Shown here: one piece after another, positions 8,614-19,300 of the stretch
Numbering within the stretch: the stretch's first letter is position 1
Layout of the letters: every line of letters starts with the position of its first letter
Assembly: GCA_002104905.1 (NCBI GenBank)
Contig: MCFE01000814.1
Span: 1-33,755 of the forward strand
Direction of reading: 5' to 3'
DNA: 33,755 bases
Source of the DNA: Basidiobolus meristosporus CBS 931.73
Lineage: Eukaryota; Basidiobolomycota; Basidiobolomycetes; Basidiobolales; Basidiobolaceae
Translations under genes and position numbers: made by a program
Notes under the pieces: generated by a model
The model's input: only the letters and a program-made list of their open reading frames with translations
What the model was told of the DNA's origin: nothing
Database searches by the model: none

Positions 8614-8994
8614 CTGTATTGTTGGATTGTGTAACTACAACTTGTGTATTGCTATAGCTGATAAGCACTGAATCTGTCTTAAAACACCAACCTCAACCAG
8701 GCTTTTACTTAACTGAGAATTCTATAGTGGACAATAATAATATGCATAAAAAATGTAGGCAATGCAGTTTTCTTTTGGAGGTTGGAGACAGCTCATCAGT
8801 TGCAAATATGCTGCCTAATGTCTAATTAAATACATACTTGGTAATAGCTCTTTGTAACTGTTATATTGACTTTCATCAACCTTGACTTACTTTCTTACTG
8901 TACACTTCAACTCTTATTGAAATGAGGCTCTCAATGTTAAAGCACATCAAAATAGTTCCTGGCTTTTCCCACAGCCCTCTGGAGCTCTCTTGAG
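8614..8994. other. Intergenic, no gene seen
   Basis: AT-rich sequence between the orphan ORF and the first LTR relic. No ORF with coding character, tRNA or repeat was recognised. Confidence 0.5.
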
Positions 8995-9247
8995 TGTTGA
9001 AAATTTGTAGTTGCACCTAGGTATTTCCTTAGCTTAGTCACATGGATCACAGTCAACATATATTAGAGAATTCTTATCAAATTCCTTTTTGGGATTTACT
9101 TGCATAGTTATGACTAAGATTTTAGACACCCAGAACATGAAAAAATGCTCAGGTGCTCAAACAGCCCCTCGTATTGCATAGATGCTTTGGGACTTTCCTA
9201 ATCATATTCTACATGTTTTCTTACCAAAATCATGTAAATGTATAAAT
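8995..9247 (+). repeat. Old, 3'-truncated copia LTR
   Basis: It begins TGTTGA and follows the order of the copia LTR: a CACCTAGG-type motif near the start, TTAGAGAATTCTTATC, CACCCAGAACATGAAA and a TGGGACTTTCC block. It is much more diverged than the other LTRs here. It stops at TATAAAT, where the 5' LTR of the full element starts, so the younger element appears to have inserted in or beside it. The missing 3' part was not found on the far side. Confidence 0.7.
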
Positions 9248-9597
9248 TGTTGTAAAAGTTTGTAATTCCACCTAAATATTCACCTAACTTGGTCACCTAG
9301 ATCATTACCTTCAAATCCTAGAGAATACTGACCAAATTCCTTGTTGGGATTTAGTTAGAATATTTTCACCAACATACCAGATACCCAGAACATGAAAATT
9401 CTCAAAGTTTGTCCTAACAGCCCCATGCTTTGCACACATGCTCTTGGGACCTTCCTAAACTTATTCTATGTGTTTGGTATGCCAAGACCTTGTAAAAGTA
9501 TAAATACTACTTTTACATTCAATATATCATTAAGTGAAAACCACATAATCTACTTGTTCTTCCAATCACTTCCAGTATCTCCAAGACTCTTACAACA
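9248..9597 (+). repeat. 5' LTR of the copia element
   Basis: 350 bp bounded by TGTTGTA and TACAACA. A TATA-like box (GTATAAATACT) near 9498-9508 is the probable promoter. Several related LTRs downstream share its blocks. Confidence 0.9.
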
Positions 9598-9611
9598 GGT
9601 CATGAGCCCCA
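9598..9611 (+). other. Primer binding site, half-tRNA(iMet) type
   Basis: Directly after the LTR lies GGTCATGAGCCCCA. It resembles the complement of the initiator tRNA anticodon stem-loop (GGTTATGAGCCC) rather than of the tRNA 3' end. Drosophila copia and yeast Ty5 are known to prime from such an internal half-tRNA. The first ATG of gag (9602) lies inside this site. The match is by eye. Confidence 0.6.
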
Positions 9612-10369
9612 AGCTGCCACTTTTTGCAATGTCTACTACTGCTATTACTGGAACTTTTTCCTCTGCTGAAAAGTTGGATGGATCTAACTACTAAGTGTTG
9701 AAGGTGAAGATGAGGATTCTGCTACAAGAAAGAGGCCTTTGGGATTTTGTCATGGGAGAAGAATGCCCTCATTAAGACATGGGAGAGGAAGCCTTAAAGT
9801 ACTAGAAGAAAGAACAAAGTGCCTTCAACTGCATTTGCCTTAATGTTAAAGACAAATTGCTAATTCAATGCTCAAGAGCAAAAACAGCAAAGAATGCCTT
9901 CCAGGCATTAGAAGACACCTACCAGTCATGTTCAGCTGCTAAGAAAATGTATCTGAGACAAAAACTCTTTACTACAAAGATGCAGCCAAGAGAAGAAATG
10001 GAACATCCAATTAACAGAGTTACCCTGCTGGTAGATGAGATGGAATCTGTGGGCATACCAACTACTGATGAGGATATGATAGTAATCATCCTGAATAGCC
10101 TGACAGACAAGTTTTAGGGCCTTGTATCAGCCCTAGAGTCCAGAACTGAAGATTTGATCTTAAATTATGTATATGGAAGGCTCCTGGATGAAGAATTAAG
10201 GAAATCAAGTGCCAACAAGAAGGAAGAAGAAAATGCTTTAATAAGCAATGATAACCAACAAAGGAGGTACCTAAGACCTTACAAAGGTAACAGCAACCTG
10301 TTTTGCAACTACTGCAAATGTAAAGGACACACATCAGACTGGTGTCTCACAAAGAGATATAATCAGTAA
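9602..10369 (+). pseudogene. copia gag, interrupted
   Basis: One reading frame (possible starts at 9602 or 9629) encodes a UBN2/Gag-like region beginning KLDGSNY. It is broken by in-frame stops at 9692-9694, two more before 9857, 10115-10117 and 10367-10369. A CCHC zinc knuckle (C-X2-C-X4-H-X4-C) survives at 10304-10345, the nucleic-acid-binding motif of Gag. Conserved flanks of the stops match copia Gag, so these are mutations in a once open frame. Confidence 0.85.
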
Positions 10370-13300
10370 AAGAAGCCTGCTTATGGAAATGCTGCAATAA
10401 CTGAAGATAGACTATTCATAACTGAACTGAAAATGACCACATAAATGGATTCTCAGACACAGTACATTGACCCTGGAGCATCTTAACACTTTACACACCA
10501 AAAAGAACTTTTTACTCAATATCAAGAAATTCCAATTAAGAAGGTTTTCATGGGTGACAATAGAACACTTGATGCAGTGGGAGAAGGAACTATCCAAGTA
10601 AACTTAGAAGCAGTGAAGGAAGCCATACACTGACCTTTAAAGAAGTACTCTATATACCAGAAATAGCCAAGAACCCTACTATCTCTAAGCAAGGCCACAG
10701 CAGAAGGACTCAGTTTCAGCTTTGACAATTCTGGATGCAAGATCACTGATCAAAATGGTGCCCATATTGCTTTGGGTATCAGAGATCAGAATATATATAA
10801 GTTGACTTATATTCCATCATATCTGAAAGCCAATATAAGTAACTTAAATGAAGAAGCACCAATGCTTTGGCACAGGAGATATGGGCACATCAATTTTGAT
10901 TATTTGCGCAAAATTTTCAAAGATCAGCTAATTTCCGGAGTAAAAATTGATCCCCCAGCTAATTTGAAGCACTGCAAAGCCTGTATATATGGGAAACAAG
11001 CCAGGCAATTGTTCAAGAGCTCTGGGTTAATCAAAACTAAGAAAAAATTCAGATCTGATTCACTCAGATATGTGTGGACCTATGCAAAATTTATCTGGCA
11101 GGATGAAGTATTTAATCACTTTTATTGATGATTATACAAGATACACATGGGTCTACTTTCATGGAGAGAAAGGAAGAAGCTCTGTCTAAGCTCAGGGAGT
11201 TTAAAGCCATGGTGGAGAGAGAAACTGGTGAAAAAATCAAGAAAATATGCTCTGATAATAGTGGAGAATATACCTCAAAACTCTTCATCCACTTCTGCAA
11301 AATTCATGGGATAAAGCAAGAGACTACTGTACCATACTTCACACAGCAAAATGGAGTAGCAGAACATGCAAACAGATCAATAATTGACATTGCAAGATCT
11401 ATGATTCATGATCAAAAAATTATCTGATGATTTTTGGGTAGAATTCAGTTGCCGCAGCTGTATACCTTAAAAATAGGAGTTATAACAGAATACTTTGTGC
11501 TTCTACTCCATTTGAAGCATGGCATGGATACAGACCAAGTGCAGAGCATCTAAGAATATTTGGGTGTACAGCTTATGCCAAGATACTGATTGGAAATCAG
11601 TCATATTTGAGCCAAAAAGTGTAAAATGCATATTTTTGGGCTACTGCAAGGAGAGTAAAGCATACAGACTCTACAAAACAAAAGAAAAGAAGCTAATCAT
11701 GTCCAGGGATGCATTGCTTGATGAATATTCAAAATTTTTGCAAAAAATGACATCAGATGATGACCAAAATCTGATCTCAACTCCACCACTTGTCAGAATT
11801 GAATCAGTGCCAAACAGTGAGATTTTTTTCACTCTAGAGAGCTCCACAACCATGGTTTGGCCTGGATCAGTGCCTAGGAATATCCTAGAAGAGATCATTC
11901 CAGTATCAAATGCCTGGAGATCCAACTGGACAAGTAAGAGCGCAAATTACTGTATTGATGAGGATACAAACTTAGCCTGTGCCTATTCAGTCCATATTCA
12001 TGAGCCCCAGACTGTAAAAGAGGCCCTAAATAGCCCTCAGACAAGGTTTAGGAGATCTGTAATGACTGAGGAATATCAGGCCCTGATGGAAAAGCAAACT
12101 TGGGTCTTGTTCAGATTGCCAATCAACCCAAAATCAATTGGATGCAGATGGGTCTTCAAGACAAAATACAAGGTTGATGGTACAGTTGAAAGATTCAAAA
12201 CAAGACTTGTGGCCAAAGGATACTCTCAGACAAAAGGACGTGACTATACTGAGATCTTTGCACTGGTAGCCAAGTTTTATTCCATCATATTAATATTGGC
12301 TATTGCAGCCAAATATAGTTTTTATACAACAAATGGATGTAAAAACTGCATTTTTGAATGGAGCACTTGATGAGGACATGTATATGGACCAGCTTGATGG
12401 GTTTCCTGACCAAGATAACCCCCATTTGGTCTGCAAGCTTAAAAAGTCTCCATATGGTCTCAAACAATCACAAAGAGCCTGGAATTGCACAATAGATTCT
12501 TATTTGTAATCTTGGAGTTGCAAAAGGAGTAATACTGACTATAGTATATACTATAAGCCAGATAGAGCAAATCCAGTTCTATTAGCTCTATATATGGATG
12601 ACCTAATTATAGCTGCCAATAACCTAGCAACATTAGAAGAGACTAAATCCAGCCTATCTAAGGAGTTCAAGATGTCTGATCTAGGAGAACTCAGTTACTA
12701 CTTAGGGATTGAGTTTTCCATAGACAGAAGCACCCAGACTATCACCCTAAGCCAGTCCAAGTATAATCAAGATATACTAAAGATGTACCATATGAAAGAC
12801 TGTAAACCAGCAGCTACCCTAATGGGGACAAACCTTAACTTGGTCAAAACTTAACCAAATCAAGAGAGCTTGGTGCCATCTGAAAGCCCTGACTTTCCTT
12901 ATCAATCTATGGTTGGCAGTCTGATGCATATCATGCTTGGAACACGTCCAGATATCTCATATTCAGTGGGAGTTGTCAGCCAGCATAATCAGAACTATGG
13001 ATCTGATCATATTGTAACTGTTAAGCAGATTTTTAGATACCTAAAAGGAGCTGCTGATATCTGCTTAAGATACACTTGTAAGGATTCAGAACAGGATCTT
13101 GTGGGATACTCTGATGCTGATTGGGGACAAAATTTGGAAGACAGAAGATCCACCACAGGATACACCTTTCTTTACTGTAAAGGAGCAATTTCATGGAACT
13201 CAAGAAAGCAACCAACTGTAGCACTTTCTTCCACAGAGGCAGAGTATATGGCATCCTGTGAAGCTACAAAATAAGCAATGTGGTTAAGAAAGCTTTTGAT

Positions 13301-13571
13301 AGATTTAGGCCTATGTTAAAAAATGCCTATTTCTTTATTTCCAGATAATCAAGGATGCATAGAATTAGGTAGATATCCAACTTTTCATGCTAGAACTAAG
13401 CACATAGATATCAGACATCATTTCATATGTGAAGCTATAGAGAATAACCTTGTTAATTTAGTTCACTGACTTACAGATTAAATGATTACAGGTATATTTA
13501 CCAAACCATTTGCTAGTGACAAGTTTGAATATCTTAGGTCAAAATTAGGACTGGTCAGCATGAATATTTAG
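10370..13571 (+). pseudogene. copia pol, multiply broken
   Basis: Protease: DPGAS at 10469-10483 (usual DSGAS) followed by a stop. Integrase: the HHCC zinc region lies near 10860-11000 (WHRRYGH, then CKACIYGK). The catalytic core appears in shifted frames (HSD, then CSDNSGEY, then a Glu in NGVAEH). Reverse transcriptase: WVFKTKY and DVKTAFLNG are separated by a frame change, and the active site YMDD is at 12591-12602. RNase H: SDADW near 13104-13120, then SSTEAEY and FTKPF. Stops interrupt every domain. The last codon is TAG at 13569-13571, next to the polypurine tract. No active enzyme can come from this copy. Confidence 0.9.
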
Positions 13572-13582
13572 TGGAGTGGGAA
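13571..13582 (+). other. Polypurine tract
   Basis: GTGGAGTGGGAA directly before the 3' LTR, the usual primer position for plus-strand DNA synthesis in LTR elements. Confidence 0.7.
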
Positions 13583-13929
13583 TGTTGTAAAGATTTATAA
13601 TTCCACCTAAATATTCACTTGACTTAGTCACTGAGATCATTACCTTCAAATCCTAGAGAATACTGGCCAAATTCCTTGTTGGCATTTACTTGGAATATTT
13701 CACCAAAATATCAGACACCCAGAACATGAAAATTAGATAGGTTGTCTAAACAGCCCCAAACTTTACACACATGCTCTTGGGACCTTCCTAAGCCTATTCT
13801 ATGTGTTTACTTTGTCAAGACCATTTAAAATATAAGTGTTGCTTATACTTTCAAAAAATCATTAAGTGAAAACCACATAATCTACTTGTTCTCCAAATCA
13901 CTTCCAATATCTCCAGAACCCCTGCAACA
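13583..13929 (+). repeat. 3' LTR of the copia element
   Basis: 347 bp, beginning TGTTGTAAAG and ending GCAACA. It shares the block order of the 5' LTR with many substitutions, including a degraded TATA region. Confidence 0.88.
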
Positions 13930-13930
13930 A

Positions 13931-14080
13931 TTTTCATGTTCTGTGTACCTAATATTTTGCTGAAAATATTCCAAGTAAATTCCAGCAAGGAATTTGGTCA
14001 GTTTCTCTAAGATTTGTAGGTAATGATCTAAGTTACTAAGTTAGGTGAATATTTAGGTGGAATTAAAAAATTTTACAACA
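13931..14080 (-). repeat. Inverted 5' fragment of a copia LTR
   Basis: Read on the minus strand it starts TGTTGTAAAA and runs through the first half of the LTR to ACAGAACATGAAAA. It lies head-on against the 3' LTR, forming a short inverted arrangement. Confidence 0.8.
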
Positions 14081-14139
14081 AAAACCACAATCTACTTGTT
14101 CTCCTAATCACTGTCAATATCTCCAAGACTCTTACAACA
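14081..14139 (+). repeat. 3' end of a copia LTR
   Basis: AAAACCACAATCTACTTG through CTTACAACA matches the last 59 nt of the 5' LTR. It is joined directly to the inverted fragment. Confidence 0.8.
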
Positions 14140-14146
14140 GTATGTC

Positions 14147-14320
14147 TCAGAAATTCTGTCCAAATTTCTTGTTTGGATATACTTTAAGTATTTCAATAAA
14201 GTCTCAGGTAACCTGGACATGGAGAATCTCAGAGCAGTCTAGTGATGTCAAAGCACTCCTCACATGCTCTTGGGACCTTTCAAGACTTACTCTACATGTT
14301 TGTTTTGTCAAGACTATGTA
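14147..14320 (+). repeat. Diverged LTR-like relic
   Basis: It keeps the block order CCAAATTTCTTG, a GGACATGGAGAAT block, CACATGCTCTTGGGACC and TGTCAAGAC, but is much more diverged. Probably an older LTR subfamily. Confidence 0.55.
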
Positions 14321-14463
14321 AACCCTTTGAAAAGTTGCAAACTTGATATTCATCTGATAATCTGCTAGTATTCTACTGGTATTCTAACAGTATTTTGCTG
14401 GCATTCAGCTGGTGTTTTTTCTTTGAATCCTTAGTTACAATTTTTGGCAGAAGTAGTCACTGG

Positions 14464-14805
14464 ATAATTGTTGTAAAAATTTGTATTTCCACCTAAATAT
14501 TCACCTAACTTAGTCACTTGGATCATCACCTTCAAATCCTAGAGAATACTGACCAAATTCCTTGTCGGGATTTACTTAGAATATTTACCCAGAACATGAA
14601 AATTAGATAAGTTGTCCAAACAGCCCCAAACTTTGCACACATGTTCTTGGGACCTTCCTTAACCTATTCTACGTGTTTGTAATGCCAAGACCAGGTAAAA
14701 GTATAAATACCACTTTTACATTCAATAAATCATTAAGTGAAAAACACATAATCTACTTGTTCTCCAAATCACTTCCAATATCTCCAAGACTCTTACAACA
14801 ATAAT
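14464..14805 (+). repeat. Solo copia LTR with 5-bp target duplication
   Basis: The LTR itself is 14469-14800 (332 bp), TGTTGTAAAA to CTTACAACA. It is flanked by ATAAT at 14464-14468 and ATAAT at 14801-14805, a perfect 5-bp target-site duplication as expected for copia integration. It is therefore an LTR-LTR recombination product of a separate insertion. A TATA-like TATAAATACCAC is retained. Confidence 0.9.
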
Positions 14806-14989
14806 TACCAAGCTTAGTATGAGCACTGGTTGGCCTAGTCTCATACTGAAAAATATGTCTGCTTGTCTGCCAAATAGCTAGTACCTAAGATATTGAGAGT
14901 TTTCAGCTCTGAGCAACTTGGAATTCAGCTGGTATTATTATAGTGTTCTGCCAGCCTTATCTTGGTTTTTTCTCTAAGGGATAGTTTAG

Positions 14990-15081
14990 ACAATTCATTA
15001 CATTCAACATATAATGAAGTAAAGTCTACCTACTCCATTTGCTTGCACAATGACTTCTAATATCTCCAAAACTCTTACAAC
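14990..15081 (+). repeat. Diverged LTR 3' fragment
   Basis: It contains TTACATTCAACATATAATGAAG and ends ATATCTCCAAAACTCTTACAACT, parallel to the last quarter of the copia LTR. Confidence 0.6.
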
Positions 15082-15299
15082 TATATTTACTTGTTACTTT
15101 AATGGGCCCAGATTTGGCAGATATATTTCTAGGGAAGCTTTGGTCATTATGAAACCTAAAGAGTGCATTTGCCAGTAGTTAGGCTATTGCAGTAAATCTA
15201 AGACCTGTACTTTGCATATTGTCAAAGTAAAGCAATTGATAAGCTGGGTTATCTTGCCTGAATAATATTTAAAGGTTTTATGAAAATGGCACCAGATAA

Positions 15300-15490
15300 T
15301 GCTAAAAATCTGATCTCAAGCCCACTGGCAGTCCAGATGGAATTGGAGCAAGATAATTAAATGAAGAAGCACCAATGTTGGACTTGGAAGATTCTATTGT
15401 AGCTTTTGTAAGTTGACCTAAGTACTCCACTAATTTGGTCACCGGAACTATAGCCCAAGAACCTTGGAGTGTCTGGCCCAAGTTCTTTGT
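15300..15490 (+). repeat. Scrambled copia pol and LTR scraps
   Basis: AAAATCTGATCTCAAG near 15305 resembles pol at 11768, and AATGAAGAAGCACCAATG near 15359 matches pol at 10848. These two pieces are out of order relative to the intact element. From about 15402 the sequence resembles the first 100 nt of an LTR and runs straight into the third U2 segment. Confidence 0.55.
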
Positions 15491-16036
15491 TAGGATCAAT
15501 ATTTGATCCAATGCAAAACTACACACATGTGGTCCACACCACAGTTCTACATATGTAACTATGAATAAAAATTCAAAAAGCGTTGATAATTTAAGCCGCT
15601 TCCCATGCAACATTGGTAAGTATAAATAAAGTCGCCATGTCACCGGAGATCCTTACAATCCTCTCAGGCCTTTTGGCTAAGATCAAGTGTAGTATCTGTT
15701 CTTTTCAGCTTAATATCTGAAACACTGGACATAGTCCAGTTCGATATTAAACTTATTTTTGAACATCGGGTGATAAGTCCCTGCTTGCACACTTGTCTGC
15801 CCACAGGTGTCCCTAGTATTGCACTACCTCTAGGTGACGCCGAGCCCTTTTGGGGCTTCACTAGCACTATTCTTCTCTTCAAAACAATCAAAGAAACAAC
15901 AATCAGACAACCATATTAATCCCCTTGACAATGCTAATAGAAACGCCTGCTCTATATGGACTCATTATGGTCGTCGCACTTGTCCCTTGAGCATGGTTCG
16001 GTGATAGCAACCCTTCTTCTGCACCACCCACTCAAT
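15491..16036 (+). repeat. Third segmental copy of the U2 locus
   Basis: It matches the right arm at about 3981-4526 with a constant offset of 11510 and only a few substitutions (e.g. near 15552-15559 and 15595). It includes about 150 bp of upstream promoter region and about 190 bp downstream of U2. This marks a DNA-level segmental copy, not a retro-copy of the RNA. It ends abruptly at CACTCAAT. Confidence 0.93.
15658..15846 (+). ncRNA. U2 spliceosomal snRNA, third copy
   Basis: The transcribed region appears identical to the two copies in the palindrome, with GTAGTA, the Sm site ATTTTTG and the TATTGCACTACCT loop. The TATA-like box at 15621 is kept, so it may be expressed. Confidence 0.93.
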
Positions 16037-16367
16037 CCCTCAGCCCACTTGCTCGGGACAAAGTTCAACCTCATTGTATTACCTAACAACATGAAATGCT
16101 ACTTTATTTTGAGGCTTTTACATACAAGAATTCGAACTATAAAAGCATGAATTCAGACAGGATGGGTAAAATAGAGGGGAGATATGGAGAAGTATGGGGA
16201 AGTATGGATTCAATAAACTATTGATTAAATTTAAACCTAAGTTTAAACCTAAATTTAAACCCTATAGAGCCTACATTCAAAAAGTGTGGATTCGTATGGA
16301 ATGGCTACATTGGAAGATTTGAAATTATGTACGAGGAAGGATTGTTTGGAAGAGACGATTATTTCGA
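16037..16367. other. Intergenic, with AT-rich triplicated 12-mer
   Basis: A short array of a TTTAAACCTAAR-like unit repeated about three times lies at 16229-16264. GAAGTATGG repeats precede it. A TTTATT near 16102 would be an AATAAA signal for the minus-strand Pumilio gene. No gene is seen. Confidence 0.5.
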
Positions 16368-19300
16368 CTAGTGCTCTTCCTGATTGGCGGTCTCTTCAGC
16401 ATTACGCTCCTCAGCGGGGCGAGGACTGGCATCCGCGGAAGAAGTGGCTACAAGCTTCTCTACCTCGGTGATGGCTAGATATACAAAAATGGAGAGTTGA
16501 CTCGAGATTAATCCTCAGTAATGTCACATAAAACTCGGATTGGCTTACTTGAAATTAAATGCTTGCCGTATGTGTACTTCTTGAGAGATTGCAAGTGAGG
16601 TTTGATCTTGGCGATAAGGATCTCCCTTTGATCACCATCAACCACGTCGAGCATCTTCTGTACCACATAATTGGCATATTGATCCTTCATCATAACAATC
16701 AACGCCGAGGTACCGTCGGGCTTGGTTTGGATGACTTCGTCGATAAGCGTCTGTCGGTCCCGTTTGCTGCCATGGGCGATACATTTCTCAACAACGTTAC
16801 TAGCAAACTTGTGCTTGCTCATCTGCAGCACTTGTCCGCGCACCTTGTTCACCACCAACGACCTGTCGGCCGGCTTGCCTCTCTCGAGTACATGCTGGAT
16901 GACATAGTTACCGTATTGGTCTTGAACAAGGTTTTGGGTGTAGCGGTGAAGCTCGTCAAGCAGAGGCTTGGTTTGATCATCAGTACAGTGCTCAAACATC
17001 CGCTGGATCACGCGGCAGCCGTAGGGGTGAGTGGCAAGATTGTAGACCTGTCCGTGGAATGCGTTGATGATAAACTGGATATGTTCAGCTGGCACACGTT
17101 CGATAGCCTTCTGGATCACATGATTCCCGTTTTGATCTTTCACGCATTTCAAAACGTTTCCGTCCAGCTCCTTGACCAAAACCGCCTGTTGCTCAGTCAA
17201 CACATGCTCAAGTGCCTTTTGAACTACACGGCATCCGTACATTTGCAGCGACAGCGACAGAACATGGGTCTCCATCTGCTTGGCGAGGATGGTCTTCTGG
17301 ACCTGGTTGCCGTGCTCAAAAAACTTCTGAATCACGTAGTTTCCGAAAACATCCGTCATGAGTTGGAGCGCATTGGGAAGGATTTCGTCGAAAACAAGCT
17401 GCTTCTCCTCACTGTTGGCCGTTTCAAGCTTCTGCTGAATGAAGCGAGAACCATGCTGATCTCCACTGAATTCCACCATGCTGCCCACAATATCTCGCAA
17501 TTCATACTTCTTGTTCTTGTTGTTGCGGAACTCCTCCAAGAGTGCGCTTCTCATTCCATGGTTGGGATCCGCCCCAAGGGTGGACATGTTCAAGTCAGGG
17601 GTCATCGAGCGCCTTCCTTGGCTAGCAGGGGCACCATAGGGGGCAATATTACCACCAAGATCGTGACCGTGGTGCTGGCGCAAAAGCTGCTCACGGAGAA
17701 GCATTTGCTGCTGGTTGAGCTGCTGTTGCTGCAAGAGCAACTGGTTACGAAGCTTCCTTTCGTTGAGAGAGTAGGACGAATGCGATCTGTGCAGCGTTGG
17801 GCCACCAAAGTTGGACGCGCCGCCGGTGGAGTTACCCAAGTAGGTGTTGCTGTTGATTCCGCTTCCACCAGTGCCATACAACTGGTTTCGCTTTAAGGCG
17901 CCAAGTTCGGCAGCGAGAACTTGCTCAGCGCGATTAAATGAGTATCCTTGTTGTTGGAGCTGTTGGATAGCCTGGCGATATTCCAACGGAGAAATACCCA
18001 AAGCATCTGCACGACTGTAGATGTCGTTTCCTACCAAACGCTCTTCTCGATCCCAGCCATAAGCATCTCCGCCATACCCAGAGTACATCGAGGCAGAAGT
18101 AGCGCCAAGCTCATTGACATAGGAGTTGTATCCTTGGGACTGCAACTTGGCCTGCTGCAAGAGACGGGCATGTTGAATGGCCTCATAGTCGCTATCGGTA
18201 AGGCTCATGCCTCGCATATCCATCAGCAAACTAGCCTCGTTGAGATCATTATTCGAACCTAACTTCTGGCCGCGTTGGAATTGTTGAGTAGGTGGGGTGG
18301 AATTGGCTCTTGGTGGCATAGGCCCTCTGGCCCCACGCATGGGTGGTGCGGCCGAATGCTCATCCAATCCATCCAATGCAACATTTACAACGGATCTAAG
18401 ACGAAGTCGATCGTAGTCATTATCCTGTAGATATCCAGCGCTTGAGTCACCTTCATCAACCCCACCACGACCACCATCGAATGAGCCTCCAGCTTGTCGT
18501 TGCTGAAGGGCAATCACCGGAGAGGGAGTACGAGGAAAATCCTAAATATCAGCAGAGAGTAAATACACAGTGGACGATTGGTGGTGTGGGTGTGGGTGTG
18601 GGTGTACGAATGAAAGAATATTTACATCTTGGATCAAATCGACCAAATTTCTACGGCGGGAAGCAGCATCTGCGTTGTTTCCACCGCCATAAATCTGCTG
18701 AATCTCATTCGATCCCCAAGGGTCATTTTTGGCTTCAGCCATTCTCAGGTTTCTACCTTGCTCAGGTTCAAGGCTCTATATTTCCAGATAACAACCATCA
18801 GGTTAGAGCTACACGCTTATTGAATGTGGCCAAGTAGAAATACTGACCTGGTCGAGGGGATGGGAGTTGGAGAAGTCCTCGCCTCCTATACCAAGAAATG
18901 TCAGCTCTCGCTAACTAAGATCCTTCAGTACCAACATTGTATGACTTACCAAAGCCCTTGAACCGCTCCAGCTCCTTCTCCTTTTGTGAAGGCCCATTCG
19001 AACTGTTTCCTAGGGTATCGAGACCAGCACCCGCCCACATCTGCCAAGATTGGTTGTTGGAGCCATAACCAGGTGGTAATCTAGCTTCGGCGCGAGGCTG
19101 ATTATAGTACTGGGAAGCTTGTTCAGATTCCAGACGAGTATTTCCAGCAGAATAGTCTCCATCTTGGTTTGGCTAAATCATCGGTTAGAATGCAGTCGAG
19201 GCAAGCCGCAACAGACGAAACACTTACGTTGAATCTTCCAAGTCGATCAAGCAGCTGAGTTGGAGGAGCACTGCTGGAACGATTTATGTCATTGGCTTGG

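Larger units (their letters stand above)
9248..13929 (+). mobile_element. Ty1/copia LTR retrotransposon, decayed
   Basis: A 4.7-kb element in the order LTR, primer site, gag, protease, integrase, reverse transcriptase, RNase H, polypurine tract, LTR. Integrase preceding reverse transcriptase defines the copia (Pseudoviridae) order. The LTR ends are TGTTGTA/TACAACA. Gag and pol carry many stops and frame changes, and the two LTRs differ at dozens of positions, so the copy is old and not autonomous. No matching 5-bp target duplication is visible (TAAAT before, ATTTT after), in line with rearrangement after insertion. Confidence 0.93.

Noticed and set aside
9602-13571. Stops in gag/pol might mean a reassigned stop codon (for example Gln)
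   Set aside because: Stops fall at positions where the family expects different residues (Glu, Cys, Trp, Gln), and frame changes are also present. The host genes in the window end with TAA, TAG and TGA and have no such internal codons. Ordinary decay explains it.
15491-16036. Third U2 copy as a retropseudogene
   Set aside because: It carries promoter and downstream flanks and no A-tail, so it is a DNA copy.
16559-17896. Long plus-strand ORF of 445 codons opposite the Pumilio gene
   Set aside because: It is antisense to the Puf repeats, whose codon pattern keeps the opposite strand open. No domain is recognisable.
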